Positions 48,560-58,615 of a stretch of DNA of 64,000 nucleotides are shown here, in pieces. The stretch's first letter is position 1, and each line of letters begins with the position of its first letter. The notes below the pieces were generated by a model. It made no database searches and was not told the origin of the DNA. It saw only the letters and a list, made by a program, of their open reading frames with translations. Source of the DNA: Caballeronia fortuita. Its GTDB lineage: Bacteria > Pseudomonadota > Gammaproteobacteria > Burkholderiales > Burkholderiaceae. The position numbers were made by a program, and so were the translations under genes. Where the stretch lies: NCBI RefSeq assembly GCF_001544835.2, contig NZ_FCNX02000006.1, forward strand, positions 248,001-312,000, given 5' to 3'.

Positions 48560-50602
48560 ATGAATGCCGTCGCTGAAGCTTTGCCCCGACTTCATCGCTC
48601 ACCCGACACGCGGCAGATGGCGAATGCGTTGCGCATGCTCGCCGTCGATGCGGTAAGCCGCGCCAACTCCGGTCATCCCGGCATGCCGATGGGCATGGCG
48701 GAAATCGCAGTCGCGTTGTGGGGACGTCATCTGAAACACAATCCCGCCGATCCGGACTGGCCCGACCGCGACCGCTTCGTGCTGTCGAACGGGCATGGCT
48801 CGATGCTGCTGTATGCGCTGCTGCATCTGACGGGCTACGACTTGTCCATCGGCGAGATCAGGCGGTTCCGGCAGATGGGCAGCAAGACGCCGGGTCATCC
48901 TGAAGCCGGTGTCACGCCCGGCGTCGAAACGACGACCGGTCCGCTCGGTCAAGGTCTGACGAACGCGGTCGGGATGGCACTCGCCGAGGCGTTGCTTGCG
49001 CGCGAGTTCAACAGGCCGGGCCATGAGATCGTCGATCATCGCACGTACGTTTTCGTGGGCGATGGCTGTCTGATGGAAGGCGTGTCGCACGAGGCGGCGT
49101 CGCTTGCGGGCACACTGCGCTTGCACAAGCTCACCGTGCTCTACGACGACAACGGCATTTCGATCGATGGCCATGTCGACGGCTGGTTCACCGAGGATAC
49201 GCCGAAGCGGTTCGAAGCGTACGGCTGGAACGTGGTGCGTGCGGTGGACGGTCACGATGTCGACGACGTATCGCGCGCGTTGCAACTGGCGCGCGAATCG
49301 GATCGCCCGACGCTGATCTGCTGCAAGACGGTCATCGGTCTGGGCGCGCCGAACATGGCCGGCACCCACGATGTACACGGCGCGCCGCTGTCCGCCGACG
49401 AAGTGGAAGCGACGCGGCGCGCGCTCGACTGGACGCATGCGCCGTTCGAGATTCCATCGTCGATACGCGCGCTGTGGGACGCGCGCGAGGCGGGCACGGC
49501 GGCGCAGGACGAATGGAACCGGCGTTTCGATGCGTACCGCCGCGTGTTTCCCGATGACGCCGCCGAGTTCGAGCGGCGCGTGCGCGGCGCGTTGCCCGCG
49601 AATTGGCGCGACACGGCGCATGCGCTCGTGCGCGATGCGGATCGCGCGCGCCAGACGATCGCGACGCGCAAGGCATCGCAACTCGCGATCGAAGGGCTTG
49701 CGCGCGCGCTGCCCGAACTGCTGGGCGGATCGGCTGACTTGACCGGATCGAATCTCACGCGCTGGAAAGATGCCGTCGATGTGAGCGCATCGCCGCAGAA
49801 GGGCAATTACATCCACTTCGGCGTGCGCGAGTTCGGCATGAGCGCGGTGTTGAACGGCATCGCGCTGCATCGCGGATATCTGCCGTTCGGCGGGACGTTC
49901 CTCACGTTCTCCGATTATTCGCGCAACGCGCTGCGCATGGCCGCGCTGATGAAGACGCGCACGGTGTTCGTCTTCACGCACGATTCGATCGGCCTCGGCG
50001 AAGACGGCCCGACGCATCAGCCCATCGAACATGCCGCGACGCTGCGCATGATTCCAGGTCTCGACGTATGGCGTCCGTGCGATACCGTCGAAACGATGCA
50101 GGCGTGGATCGGCGCGGTGGAGCGCGACCGTCCGTCGTGCCTGCTGCTGTCGCGCCAGAACCTGCCGTTCGTGCCGCGCGACGAGGCACAGATCGACGGC
50201 ATCGAGCGCGGCGGCTACGTGCTCGCGGATTGGCCGTCGACATGCGAACGCGATGCGCGCCGTGTCGTGCTGATCGCGACCGGATCGGAAGTGGCGCTTG
50301 CGCTCGCCGCGATCGAGCCGCTGAAGGAAGAGGGCATCCTGGCGCGCGTCGTATCGATGCCGTCGACTACGGTGTTCGATCGTCAATGCAACGCGTGGCG
50401 CGAACGCGTGCTGCCCGAAGGCGTGCCGCGCGTCGCCATCGAAGCAGGCGTGACGGCGTTCTGGCGGCAGTATGTCGGATTGAATGGCGGCGTGATCGGC
50501 ATCGATCGCTTCGGGGAATCCGCGCCCGCGAGCGAACTGTTCGAGCACTTCGGCGTGACGACCGATGCACTCATCGACGAAGCGCGCCGCGTCGCCGCCT
50601 GA
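48560..50602 (+). CDS. cbbT: Transketolase of the Calvin cycle
   Basis: 680 residues, thiamine-diphosphate dependent. Moves two-carbon units between sugar phosphates in the regenerative phase. The opening [20 protein letters not shown], the ThDP/Mg motif [11 protein letters not shown]...LYDDNG and the Pyr-domain [19 protein letters not shown] confirm it. AAGGAGG lies before the ATG. It is 35 bp after cbbP and 28 bp before cbbA. Confidence 0.98.
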   Translation: MNAVAEALPRLHRSPDTRQMANALRMLAVDAVSRANSGHPGMPMGMAEIAVALWGRHLKHNPADPDWPDRDRFVLSNGHGSMLLYALLHLTGYDLSIGEIRRFRQMGSKTPGHPEAGVTPGVETTTGPLGQGLTNAVGMALAEALLAREFNRPGHEIVDHRTYVFVGDGCLMEGVSHEAASLAGTLRLHKLTVLYDDNGISIDGHVDGWFTEDTPKRFEAYGWNVVRAVDGHDVDDVSRALQLARESDRPTLICCKTVIGLGAPNMAGTHDVHGAPLSADEVEATRRALDWTHAPFEIPSSIRALWDAREAGTAAQDEWNRRFDAYRRVFPDDAAEFERRVRGALPANWRDTAHALVRDADRARQTIATRKASQLAIEGLARALPELLGGSADLTGSNLTRWKDAVDVSASPQKGNYIHFGVREFGMSAVLNGIALHRGYLPFGGTFLTFSDYSRNALRMAALMKTRTVFVFTHDSIGLGEDGPTHQPIEHAATLRMIPGLDVWRPCDTVETMQAWIGAVERDRPSCLLLSRQNLPFVPRDEAQIDGIERGGYVLADWPSTCERDARRVVLIATGSEVALALAAIEPLKEEGILARVVSMPSTTVFDRQCNAWRERVLPEGVPRVAIEAGVTAFWRQYVGLNGGVIGIDRFGESAPASELFEHFGVTTDALIDEARRVAA

Positions 50603-50630
50603 TTTTCGGGTTTCGCATGGAGACATCACG

Positions 50631-51668
50631 ATGGCTTTCATCGCATTGAGGCAGTTGCTGGATCACGCGGCGGAGCACGGATACGGCGTGCCCGCGTTCA
50701 ACGTCAACAACATGGAGCAGGTTCACGCGATCATGCAGGCCGCCGAGACGACGCGAAGCCCGGTCATCCTGCAGGCGTCGGCGGGCGCGCGCAAGTACGC
50801 GGGCGAGCCGTATCTGCGGCATCTCGTGCTGGCGGCGGTCGAGGCGCATCCGGATATCCCGGTCGTGCTGCATCAGGATCATGGCGCGAGTCCGTCCGTG
50901 TGCCAGCAGGCGATTCGTTCGGGCTTCACGTCGGTCATGATGGACGGCTCGCTCATGCCCGATCAGAAGACGCCCGCCGAATACGATTACAACGTCGATG
51001 TGAGCCGGCGCGTCGTGGAGGCGGCGCATTCGGTGGGCGTGTCGGTGGAAGGCGAGTTGGGCTGTCTCGGATCGCTGGAGACGGGGCGCGCAGGCGACGA
51101 GGACGGTGTCGGCGCGGAAGGCGCGTTGAGCCACGACCGCTTGCTGACCGATCCCGACGAGGCGCGCGCGTTCGTCGAAGCGACCGGCATCGATGCGCTC
51201 GCGATCGCCATCGGCACGTCGCATGGCGCGTACAAGTTCAGCCGCCAGCCGACGGGCGATATTCTCGCGATCGACCGCATCGCCGAAATTCACGCGCGCA
51301 TTCCGGATACGCATCTCGTGATGCACGGGTCGTCGTCGGTGCCGCAGGAATGGCTTGCGATCATCCGCGAGCATGGCGGCGAGATTCCCGCGACGTTCGG
51401 CGTGCCCGTGGACGAGATCCGGCGCGGCATCGAGAACGGCGTGCGCAAGGTGAATATCGATACGGACATCCGCCTCGCGATGACGGGCGCGATGCGGCGC
51501 GCGATGGCATCGGCGAAGTCGGAGTTCGATCCGCGTTATGCGCTGAAGGCAGCGACGGCGGCGGCGCGCGATCTGTGCATCGAGCGGTTCGAGGCGTTCG
51601 GGTGTGCGGGGCAGGCGGATCGCATCAGGCCGATGGCGCTGGAGGCGATGGCGAGGCGGTATCACTGA
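50631..51668 (+). CDS. cbbA: Class II fructose-bisphosphate aldolase
   Basis: 345 residues. Condenses dihydroxyacetone phosphate with glyceraldehyde-3-phosphate (or erythrose-4-phosphate). Zinc ligands appear in [13 protein letters not shown] and later [26 protein letters not shown] is the phosphate-binding region. GGAG precedes the ATG by 8 bp. It is the last cbb gene in the window; cbbE, cbbZ, cbbG, cbbK and cbbR are not here. The convergent PIN-toxin gene ends 33 bp beyond its stop. Confidence 0.97.
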   Translation: MAFIALRQLLDHAAEHGYGVPAFNVNNMEQVHAIMQAAETTRSPVILQASAGARKYAGEPYLRHLVLAAVEAHPDIPVVLHQDHGASPSVCQQAIRSGFTSVMMDGSLMPDQKTPAEYDYNVDVSRRVVEAAHSVGVSVEGELGCLGSLETGRAGDEDGVGAEGALSHDRLLTDPDEARAFVEATGIDALAIAIGTSHGAYKFSRQPTGDILAIDRIAEIHARIPDTHLVMHGSSSVPQEWLAIIREHGGEIPATFGVPVDEIRRGIENGVRKVNIDTDIRLAMTGAMRRAMASAKSEFDPRYALKAATAAARDLCIERFEAFGCAGQADRIRPMALEAMARRYH

Positions 51669-51701
51669 GGGGCGCCGCTCGTTGGGGCGGGCGACGCGGG
51701 G

Positions 51702-52079
51702 TCAGGCGGGGACGACTTGCCGGACGTACTCTCTGAGTTCGCGATCGGCCGTCAGGAGCTTCAGATCTTCCGTGAGCGCTTGCGCGACGAGCACGCGATC
51801 GAACGGGTCGCGATGCAAGTGTGGCATGTTGCGGACCGCCTTGGCATGCTTGAGTTCGACCGGGAGCACGATGAACGGCTGACTTTGAAGCTCGTCTATC
51901 GCACGCTCGCCGTCCGGCTCGAGCTTGCCGCGAGCGGATTTGATCGACAGCTCCCAGATGCTGGCGGCGCTGATATACACCTGCTTCGCGTCATCTATCG
52001 CATCACGAAAGTACGCTGACAGCCGACGATCTCTCGACACGCGCCAGATATAAATGTGAGTATCGAGCAGCACGCGCAT
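51702..52079 (-). CDS. PIN-domain toxin (VapC-like ribonuclease)
   Basis: 125 residues of the PIN family. The catalytic acids are visible as D in VLLDTHIYIW (residue 6), E in SAASIWELSIK, and D in RDPFDRVLVAQAL with the C-terminal LKLLTADRELREY. It should be a metal-dependent RNase held inactive by the antitoxin encoded just upstream. The start codon overlaps the antitoxin stop (TAATG). An accessory module at the end of the cbb operon; it could stabilise the region. Confidence 0.9.
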   Translation of the reverse strand: MRVLLDTHIYIWRVSRDRRLSAYFRDAIDDAKQVYISAASIWELSIKSARGKLEPDGERAIDELQSQPFIVLPVELKHAKAVRNMPHLHRDPFDRVLVAQALTEDLKLLTADRELREYVRQVVPA

Positions 52080-52381
52080 TACCGGCTCTCATGGGCGAGA
52101 CTGGCTTCGTCGGGATACAGCGGCCCGTTGTACATCAGATCGATGATGTCATCGGGTAAGGGTTTGAACGCTTCGTCCTCGAACGCGCTTTCGTCTTCCG
52201 GATCGATCACGATGATGGAGCCGGTAGCTTCGGGATTGTCGTTGTCGAAATTCCCAACCGACCTCACCTTGAGCAACAACACCGGTTGCTCGCCGCCGAT
52301 CGCCACGTCTTTTCCGTGCGCGACCATTTCGAGGATCTTCGGCAAGTCCTTCTGCGCATCCTCAACGCTGAATATATACAT
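52079..52381 (-). CDS. Antitoxin partner of the PIN toxin (Phd/YefM-like)
   Basis: 100 residues starting MYIFSVEDAQKDLPKILEMV with the Phd-type DNA-binding N-terminus (KDLPKIL, GKDVAIGGEQPVLLLKV) and an acidic C-terminus (IIVIDPEDESAFEDEAF) that probably wraps the toxin. A GGAGAG site precedes the ATG, which I preferred to a longer in-frame start. It likely represses its own operon. Gap of 105 bp to the DHPS-like gene upstream on the same strand. Confidence 0.85.
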   Translation of the reverse strand: MYIFSVEDAQKDLPKILEMVAHGKDVAIGGEQPVLLLKVRSVGNFDNDNPEATGSIIVIDPEDESAFEDEAFKPLPDDIIDLMYNGPLYPDEASLAHESR

Positions 52382-52486
52382 GGAACTCTCCGGATAACTA
52401 ACAAGAATCCCGATGCTATCCGACTCCTTCACCCCCGCCAATATGCCAAACAGCCAATCGAAACAATTGGGAGCTATCTCAAGCCC

Positions 52487-53887
52487 CTAGCCCTTTTTCT
52501 TCGTGCTTCCCGGCGCGTGCCACGCCATCAAATCCTCATCGATGCGGTCGACCGCGCATCCCCAATCGAGCGGCTGATCCTGATCGAATCGCTTGCCTAG
52601 CTGCCACGCGATTTCCGCGCGCGCAAGCTGAACGCCGAGATAGAACGCGTGCCCGCCGTCGTTCTCCACCTTGAGTTCGGGATAGAGCGCGAACGGATCG
52701 ATCGCGACATGATGTCCATCGCGGTTATAGACATGAATGCCGTCCGACGACACCTGCACGCGGAAATTCGGATCGCGCACGGCGGCGGCGAACGCGCCGA
52801 TCTCGGCGGCATCGTAGGGAAACGGGCGCTTCGCATGCAGCGCGGATAAGTCCGCGGATAGGCCTTTGGGCAACGTCTGCGTTTCGCGTGCGGCATGCAT
52901 CACGCGACGCGCGACATCGGCTTCGCGCACGGCACGGCGCGCGTGCAGGCTCACCGATGTCGTCAACACCGCCGCGATGCGCAATTCCGCCGCCATGCCG
53001 AACAGCACCGCGTTGATGCCGGTCGTGTCCGCCTCGGTCAGCTCGGTCACGTTGCCGACGCCCATCATGATCGGCACGTCGTGGTATCGCTCGCGCAAGG
53101 ACACATAACGCGCGATGGAAGCCGCGAGCCCGAACGGGATGGGATCGAGAACTGGATCAGCGAGAAAGGCGCGGCCACGCTTCGTCATCGCGTCGATCGC
53201 GGCATCGAGCGATGCAACATCGGCGGGTTCGCGCGGCACGAGAATCGGCGTCGCTAAAATTTCATCAGCAATCCATAACGTATCGACGTTGAGGCTCATC
53301 ACGTAGTCCGCGCCTGCGCGTGCGCCGCGCAAGAGTTCCTCGTCACGCATCGAATCGACGCTCACGCGATAGCCTTGTCCCTTGAGCATCGCGACGGCAT
53401 CCTCGAGATGCGGGAATGGCGTCTCCGGCAGACAGCCAATATCGATCACATCCGCGCCTTGCCGCTCGTACTCGCGCGCGCGTGCCGCGATGCCGTCGAG
53501 ATCGAGGCGCGGAGCATCGACGATCTCCGCGAAAATCTCCGTCTCGTAGCTCGACAGATCGACATGCCGCGCCTCGCGCCCGAAAAACTGCGGCAAGTCT
53601 TTCACTTCTTCGGGACCGCGCTCGACTTTCACGCCGTAGTGCGTGGAGAGCGCATCGAGATCGCCGCGGCATCGGCCGGGGACGATCATGCGGCTCGTGT
53701 TCGCGCTCAATGGCGACGGCACGCGCCGGCGGATCATGTCGGCGGTCATCAGGCCCGCGACCTGCAGGCCGATCTCGCGCACTTCCCATGTGAACGGCGC
53801 AGCCGACGCAACCGGCGCGATGCTTTCGAGCACTTGTCGAAGGCTCGATTCCGCGAGCCGTCCGGTCAGGAAGACGATGTGTTCCAT
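52487..53887 (-). CDS. Dihydropteroate-synthase-like protein of H4MPT biosynthesis (DUF6513-type N-terminus)
   Basis: 466 residues. An N-terminal domain (HIVFLTGRLAESSLRQVLES) precedes a DHPS-like TIM barrel with GADVIDIGCLPETPFPHLED, YRVSVDSMRDEELLRGARAG and ADYVMSLNV, then a C-terminal domain. Proteins of this type are found with H4MPT clusters and in methanogens, and are proposed to join the pterin and the ribofuranosyl-aniline parts in place of the folate step; that role is inferred. The ATG lies 22 bp inside the upstream flavoprotein gene. Confidence 0.87.
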   Translation of the reverse strand: MEHIVFLTGRLAESSLRQVLESIAPVASAAPFTWEVREIGLQVAGLMTADMIRRRVPSPLSANTSRMIVPGRCRGDLDALSTHYGVKVERGPEEVKDLPQFFGREARHVDLSSYETEIFAEIVDAPRLDLDGIAARAREYERQGADVIDIGCLPETPFPHLEDAVAMLKGQGYRVSVDSMRDEELLRGARAGADYVMSLNVDTLWIADEILATPILVPREPADVASLDAAIDAMTKRGRAFLADPVLDPIPFGLAASIARYVSLRERYHDVPIMMGVGNVTELTEADTTGINAVLFGMAAELRIAAVLTTSVSLHARRAVREADVARRVMHAARETQTLPKGLSADLSALHAKRPFPYDAAEIGAFAAAVRDPNFRVQVSSDGIHVYNRDGHHVAIDPFALYPELKVENDGGHAFYLGVQLARAEIAWQLGKRFDQDQPLDWGCAVDRIDEDLMAWHAPGSTKKKG

Positions 53888-54465
53888 GCGAGCTTCAGGT
53901 CGGACAGCCGTCGATCGAGTGCGGCTTCGAGATCCTCTAACGAGCGGGCCACGGTGGTATGCGCGAACCGCGCGAGCCGCTCGACGTTCTCGAATTCGAT
54001 CGCGCGCGGCCTCACTTCGACCCATTCGTGCGGGGCGTGCGTGATGACACTCGGTGCGGTATCGCATGCGAACACGATGCCCGGCACGCATTGCTTGCCG
54101 GCTTGCGCATAGAGATTGGTGGGCAGGGTATCGGAGATGCCGAACGCGCATTTGGCGACGGTGTTGCTCGTCGCGGGCGCGATCACGACCGTGTGATATT
54201 CGCCGTTATAGATCATGCCAACGGGCACGCTGCTCGCGCTGTTGTCGCGGAACACCTTGAAGTGCTCGCGCAGTTTCGCGACCTTCCAGCCATAGAGCGG
54301 CAGCACTTCTTCGCCAGCAGCGGAGAGAAACAGATCGACGCCGGGCAGACGCCGCGCGAGCGCGATCGATTCTTCCAGCATGTGGCCCGAGCCTGTCACG
54401 CACCACGCGAAGCGCGCGTCGGGCTTGAACTCGTCGAGCCGGCGGGCGGGCGTGGGTTGCGTCAT
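53866..54465 (-). CDS. AfpA/DmrB-like flavoprotein, probable dihydromethanopterin reductase
   Basis: 199 residues of the flavoprotein (Rossmann) superfamily: ARFAWCVTGSGHMLEESIAL at the N-terminus, VVIAPATSNTVAKCAFGIS for FMN binding. This resembles archaeal AfpA/DmrB, which reduces dihydromethanopterin to H4MPT. The assignment rests on family and cluster context. The start overlaps the regulator stop (ATGA). Cysteines in KCAFG and KQCVPGIVFACD could serve an iron-sulfur or redox role. Confidence 0.83.
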   Translation of the reverse strand: MTQPTPARRLDEFKPDARFAWCVTGSGHMLEESIALARRLPGVDLFLSAAGEEVLPLYGWKVAKLREHFKVFRDNSASSVPVGMIYNGEYHTVVIAPATSNTVAKCAFGISDTLPTNLYAQAGKQCVPGIVFACDTAPSVITHAPHEWVEVRPRAIEFENVERLARFAHTTVARSLEDLEAALDRRLSDLKLAWNTSSS

Positions 54466-56501
54466 GCGTCGGCTGCGGGCGTATCGTGCGACAGGCGGAT
54501 ATGCAGACGATGCATCTTCCGATACAGCGTATTGCGGCTGATGCCGAGTACCTTCGCGACATTGCTCACGTTCCAGCGATGCTCGTCGAGCAATTGCAGC
54601 ACGGTCTCGCGCTCCTTGACCTGGATCGCGTTGAGCGACGATGTATCGGCGTCGTCGGCGAGATGCGGCGTGGCCGTCATCGGCGCGCGCGTGACAGATT
54701 GCGTCATCGGCGCGACGCCGTTCGCGATCTCCGGCGGCAAGTGCGCGCAGCGAATTTCGGGGCCGTCGCAGAGCGCAATCGCCATTTGCAGCACGTGACG
54801 CAACTGCCGGATATTGCCGGGCCACGGATAACTCAGCAGCGCTTCTTTTGCTTCGACGGAAAGCGCGGGCGGCTCGTCGGATTCGGTTTCGAGAATATGG
54901 CCGATGAGCGCGAGCGCATCCGCACGTTCGCGCAGTGGCGGCAGATTGATTTCGATGCCGTTCAGGCGATAGTACAAGTCCTCGCGGAACATGCCGTTCT
55001 GCACGAGTTCGATGAGATTGCGGTGACTCGCGCTGATGAGCTGAAAGTCCACTTTTACCGTGGTTTCCGCGCCGAGCGGCGTGACCTCGTGTTCTTCGAG
55101 CACGCGCAGAAGGCGCGCCTGCAACGCGAGCGGCATGTCGCCGATTTCATCGAGAAAGAGCGTGCCGCCGTTCGCCTGCACGATCTTGCCCCGCCGTCCT
55201 TCACGCTGAGCGCCCGTGAACGCGCCCGCGCGATAACCGAACAGTTCGCTTTCGATCAAATTCTCCGGCAGCGACGCGCAATTCACCGCGACGAACGGCC
55301 CCGTGCCGTTCGGGCTGATGCTATGCAGCGCGTTGGCGAAGACTTCCTTGCCGGTGCCGGTCTGTCCGCGCAGGATGATCGGGATCTTGCGCTGGATCAC
55401 GCGTGCGGCGAGCTGTATCTGCGAGGCCATGCGCGGATCGCCGAATTCCAGATGCGAGAGCTTGTCCAGACGCCCGGCGCTCGACGATTCGCGCGTGTCC
55501 TTGCGCGCGGCCGGCTTCGCGCGCGTGCCCGATGCCGGATCGTTCATCAGGATGCGCGTAGCGCCGTTCGCGCCTTCGCGCGGCGTCTGCGCGGTGAGGA
55601 AGAAGCGGCTGTTTGCCTTCGCGCTGTAGACGGTCACCGGATGAAACGAGCCGCGGATGCTGCGCGCGATCATGTCTTCGAGCGTCGCATTGAATGCTTC
55701 GCCGATGCGCTTGCCGCACAACTCGGCGGGCGAGCGCAGGTCGAGCTGAAAGAGCGCGCTGCGGCTTGCGGCGAGCACGACGCCTTCGTCGCTGACGGCG
55801 AGCTTGCCCGCGTGCAGCGTGCCGACGAACTCGGGCCGGCTATGGAAGTGGATCATGTTCGCGTGACGGTAGCGCGCATCGATGAGACGGTTTTCGATCA
55901 TCTGCCGCGACATGCCGACGAGCACGAGCGAATGCTGCTGCAAAAGCTTCGAGCGGCTCGTCACGTCGAGCACGCCGACGACGGTGCCGCGTTCGTCGAA
56001 GATCGGCGCGGCCGAGCACGTGAGCGACGTATAGCGCGGATAGAAATGTTCGTGCTGACATACGGCGATGCAATCGCGTTCGATGAGGCACGTGCCCATG
56101 CCGTTGGTGCCGGCTTCGCGCTCGCTCCACATTGCGCCGACGCGCAGGCCATCGGCGGCGACGGCTTCGCCGAACGGCACCGACGATACCTGATGCACGA
56201 TGACGCCATCGGCATCGACGAGCACGACGGCGAGCTCGGGATCGGCGAGCTGTTGATAGAGCGTCGTCATTTCGAGCTTCGAGCACGCGATGAGATCGCT
56301 GGCGGCTTCGCGCCGGTCGTTGAGCTCGCGCTGCGTGAGGACGGGCGGCATGACGAAGCGGCCTGGATCGAGCCGGAACTCGGTGAGGCACCGCAGCCAC
56401 GATTGCGCGACCGAATCACTGGCGCGGCGAGCGGCCAGCGGATTATTGACGATGTTCAGCACTTCCCGGACATGCGTGTCTACGTCAGCGAGCGACGACA
56501 T
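54462..56501 (-). CDS. Sigma-54-dependent transcriptional activator, AcoR-like (GAF-PAS-AAA+-Fis)
   Basis: 679 residues. A GAF-type sensory region (about 75-215, EREAGTNGMGTCLIERDC), a PAS-like region (about 235-345), then the AAA+ domain with Walker A RGQTGTGKEVFANALH, the sigma-54-contact motif GYRAGAFTGAQREGR and Walker B GGTLFLDEIGDMP. A C-terminal Fis helix-turn-helix (VSNVAKVLGISRNTLYRKMH) binds DNA. It is like AcoR, an activator responding to small metabolites. Unusually it is the first gene of an operon with the flavoprotein and DHPS-like H4MPT genes (4-bp overlap). Its inducer could be a C1 or alcohol metabolite; inference. Confidence 0.95.
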   Translation of the reverse strand: MSSLADVDTHVREVLNIVNNPLAARRASDSVAQSWLRCLTEFRLDPGRFVMPPVLTQRELNDRREAASDLIACSKLEMTTLYQQLADPELAVVLVDADGVIVHQVSSVPFGEAVAADGLRVGAMWSEREAGTNGMGTCLIERDCIAVCQHEHFYPRYTSLTCSAAPIFDERGTVVGVLDVTSRSKLLQQHSLVLVGMSRQMIENRLIDARYRHANMIHFHSRPEFVGTLHAGKLAVSDEGVVLAASRSALFQLDLRSPAELCGKRIGEAFNATLEDMIARSIRGSFHPVTVYSAKANSRFFLTAQTPREGANGATRILMNDPASGTRAKPAARKDTRESSSAGRLDKLSHLEFGDPRMASQIQLAARVIQRKIPIILRGQTGTGKEVFANALHSISPNGTGPFVAVNCASLPENLIESELFGYRAGAFTGAQREGRRGKIVQANGGTLFLDEIGDMPLALQARLLRVLEEHEVTPLGAETTVKVDFQLISASHRNLIELVQNGMFREDLYYRLNGIEINLPPLRERADALALIGHILETESDEPPALSVEAKEALLSYPWPGNIRQLRHVLQMAIALCDGPEIRCAHLPPEIANGVAPMTQSVTRAPMTATPHLADDADTSSLNAIQVKERETVLQLLDEHRWNVSNVAKVLGISRNTLYRKMHRLHIRLSHDTPAADA

Positions 56502-56808
56502 GAGGGCAAGTCTCCGTTGCGCCGCATTCCGGTGCGCGATGCATCGCGCGTTCCGTCCGGCGCCGAATCTGTTGTGTTGTACGCTGCGACAGCGGCCAAT
56601 CGTGCCTGAAGGCGCGCCTCGTGGCCGGGTGATCGGGGTATTTTTCTGGTGCGGTGCGCGACCCGAACGACCGGTTCTCAAAAACTGTACATCCTTAGAC
56701 GCTTAGGTTCAATAAGTAGTCGCATAGAGTAACGCTGACGCGCCCGGTTTTTGCTTGCAAATTACGGATGTTTTCGATAAGGGGCCGCGGTCGCGCGGCG
56801 ACGAGCAC
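56502..56808. promoter_or_regulatory. Divergent promoter region between the sigma-54 activator and folB
   Basis: About 307 bp without genes. A spaced dyad TGT-N11-ACA (56575-56591) has the half-site look of AcoR-type binding sites. I see no clear GG-N10-GC sigma-54 promoter here. AT-rich sequence at 56690-56730 could hold the folB promoter. Confidence 0.35.
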
Positions 56809-57276
56809 ATGGGCCGATTCGAACCGATCCGCGAAGCTGTTTATGTTGCACCGCACACGGCTGCGTCTGATGCGATGGATATCGTTTATATCGAAGGGCT
56901 GACGGGCGAGACGGTGGTCGGCATAGACAAGAGCGAACTGCATGATCCGCAGACGGTGCGGATGAGTCTGGCCATCGGCGTGGCGACCTTGCGTGCGTGC
57001 GCGACGGATCGCATCGAGGATACGATCAATTATGCGGCGGTGCGGGAAGCGATTCATGTGCTGCTCGCGTCGCATGGCGTGCAGTTGCTCGAGGCGCTGG
57101 CAGAGCGCATCGCGCAGATGGTGATCGCGGATTTTGGCGCGCAATGGGTCAGGGTCGTGCTGGCCAAGCCAGCCAAGTTCGATGATGTCGATGCGGTTGG
57201 GGTTGTGATTGAGCGACGGCGTCGTGGGGCTAATCGTGATCTTGGTTGGATCGGGAGGGGGTATGTGGTGGGGTGA
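56809..57276 (+). CDS. FolB-type dihydroneopterin aldolase of the H4MPT cluster
   Basis: 155 residues as called; the family core begins at MDIVYIEGLTGETVVGIDKS, so a start 66 bp downstream (133 residues) fits the family length better. Residues equivalent to the catalytic Tyr (DTINYAAVREA) and Lys (VLAKPAKFDDVDAVGVVIER) are present. The enzyme cleaves dihydroneopterin to hydroxymethyl-dihydropterin, a precursor common to folate and H4MPT; a copy inside the H4MPT region suggests dedication to H4MPT. The stop is 15 bp before repeat copy E. Confidence 0.87.
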   Translation: MGRFEPIREAVYVAPHTAASDAMDIVYIEGLTGETVVGIDKSELHDPQTVRMSLAIGVATLRACATDRIEDTINYAAVREAIHVLLASHGVQLLEALAERIAQMVIADFGAQWVRVVLAKPAKFDDVDAVGVVIERRRRGANRDLGWIGRGYVVG

Positions 57277-57291
57277 GTTTTTTTTTCGGGT

Positions 57292-57460
57292 GATCCCGTA
57301 TTCTTAGTGGTCTATTAGCACTGCCCATGTGCGGGGCGGCACTTACTTTCTTTGCTGCTGCAACGAAAGTAAGCAAAGAAAGCAGCTTTTTAGGCCTGCG
57401 GTCACACGCACGTTGGGTAGTTCTCTCGTCCACGGTGGCGCTCGCCTAAAGAGTGTCCTC
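57292..57460 (+). repeat. Partial copy E of the intergenic repeat (one arm)
   Basis: Left arm only (about 169 bp, starting GATCCCGTATTCTTAGTGG). A linker (about 57461-57522) joins it to full copy F. Partial arm, linker and full copy together mirror B-linker-C at 40369-41187. Confidence 0.88.
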
Positions 57461-57522
57461 GATAGACTACGCAGGCTTGTCTTAAGCGCATGAGGTTTGA
57501 GTTCCTTCTTTTAGGTTTAGGT

Positions 57523-58118
57523 GGTCCCGTATTCGTGTCGGTCTATTAGCGTTGCCCCTGTGCGGGGCGGCACTTACTTTCTTTGCTGCTGCAAAGAAAG
57601 TAAGCAAAGAAAGCAGCTTTTCAGGCCCGCGGTCACACGCAGTTTGGGTAGTACTCTCGTCCACGGTGGCACTCGCCTAAGTGTCGCCCTCATAGGCCCA
57701 ACTGGGCTTGGCTCGCGCACGGTCCGCCACATCGCACCACATAACGGACTGGTGCAGCACGAAAGAGCGTCGGCACAGCGCTACGCGCTGCCGTTGGGTA
57801 TGCGAGGGAAACCATCGAAGAAGAAGCACTTGCAAACCCGATTGACCCATCGGCCGCGTAGCGGGCCGGAGCTATTTGGTGCTGAACCCGCGCGGGAAAC
57901 GGACTAGCGAGTCAGACCGTGCGCGAGCCAAGCCGGGTGATTGTGATGAGGGCACTCTTTAGGCGAGTGCCACGGTGGAAGAGAGGACTACCCAACGTGC
58001 GTGTGACCGCGGGCGTAACAGAAGCTGCTTTCTTTGCTTACTTTCTTTGCAGCAGCAAAGAAAGTAAGTGCCGCCCCGCACAGGGGCAACGCTAATAGAC
58101 CACTAACAATCCGGGACC
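57523..58118 (+). repeat. Intergenic repeat element, full copy F (596 bp)
   Basis: Same orientation as A and D. Ends GGTCCCGTATTCGTG and CCGGGACC, arms with both hairpins, core with CGAAGAAGAAGCACTTGCAA and GGCCGCGTAGCGGGCC. The right end is 12 bp from the stop of a minus-strand gene and is followed by a run of A. Confidence 0.93.
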
Positions 58119-58130
58119 ACACCAAAAAAA

Positions 58131-58532
58131 TCACTTAACCGAAGACCTCTGCTGAATCCCACATGCCTTATAAGCATCCCGCTGCAAATCCCGATACTTC
58201 CTAGTCTGCGCTTTAGCGCGATCAACCCGAAACTCCGCTCCGCCTTCGCCACCCAGCGTGGCGTATTTCGAAAACGTCGACTGCTCGACATAATCGTCGT
58301 AAGTAAGCACCTGCGCGATCTTGTCGATCGCACAAGAGCACTTGTACACGTTGGCGAAATCGTGCCCGTTATCGTCCATGCACCCGAGCACGTACTCCAC
58401 GCGCCCTTCAGTCGGGTAATCGTGAGTCTTAGCCGGCCGTGCGCCGCCATCGGCCCCCGTTGCAGCATAAGTACCCGGCGAGATCAGCGAGAGGCAAGTC
58501 AGCACCGTCAACGCGCAGCAACGTGGGGTCAT
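58131..58532 (-). CDS. Exported cysteine-containing protein beside fae, unknown
   Basis: 133 residues. Signal peptide (to about TYAAT, residue 25), then a conserved-looking core VEYVLGCMDDNGHDFANVYK, CSCAIDKIAQVLTYDDYVEQ and a C-terminal RDLQRDAYKACGIQQ. Four Cys in the mature protein (GC, C-S-C, ACG) suggest disulfides. It looks like a small periplasmic protein co-inherited with PQQ/C1 genes, but I cannot name a family. It is 83 bp downstream of fae on the same strand and is probably in the same transcript. Confidence 0.72.
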   Translation of the reverse strand: MTPRCCALTVLTCLSLISPGTYAATGADGGARPAKTHDYPTEGRVEYVLGCMDDNGHDFANVYKCSCAIDKIAQVLTYDDYVEQSTFSKYATLGGEGGAEFRVDRAKAQTRKYRDLQRDAYKACGIQQRSSVK

Positions 58533-58615
58533 GCGATAAGCCTCTTGAATTGAACTACGCCACACAGCCGGCACGCGGGAAAAACCCCCAGCGCACCGGC
58601 CACAAAAGAAACCAC

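Noticed and set aside
56502-56808. Sigma-54 promoter for folB
   Set aside because: I could not find a convincing GG-N10-GC pair with the right context.
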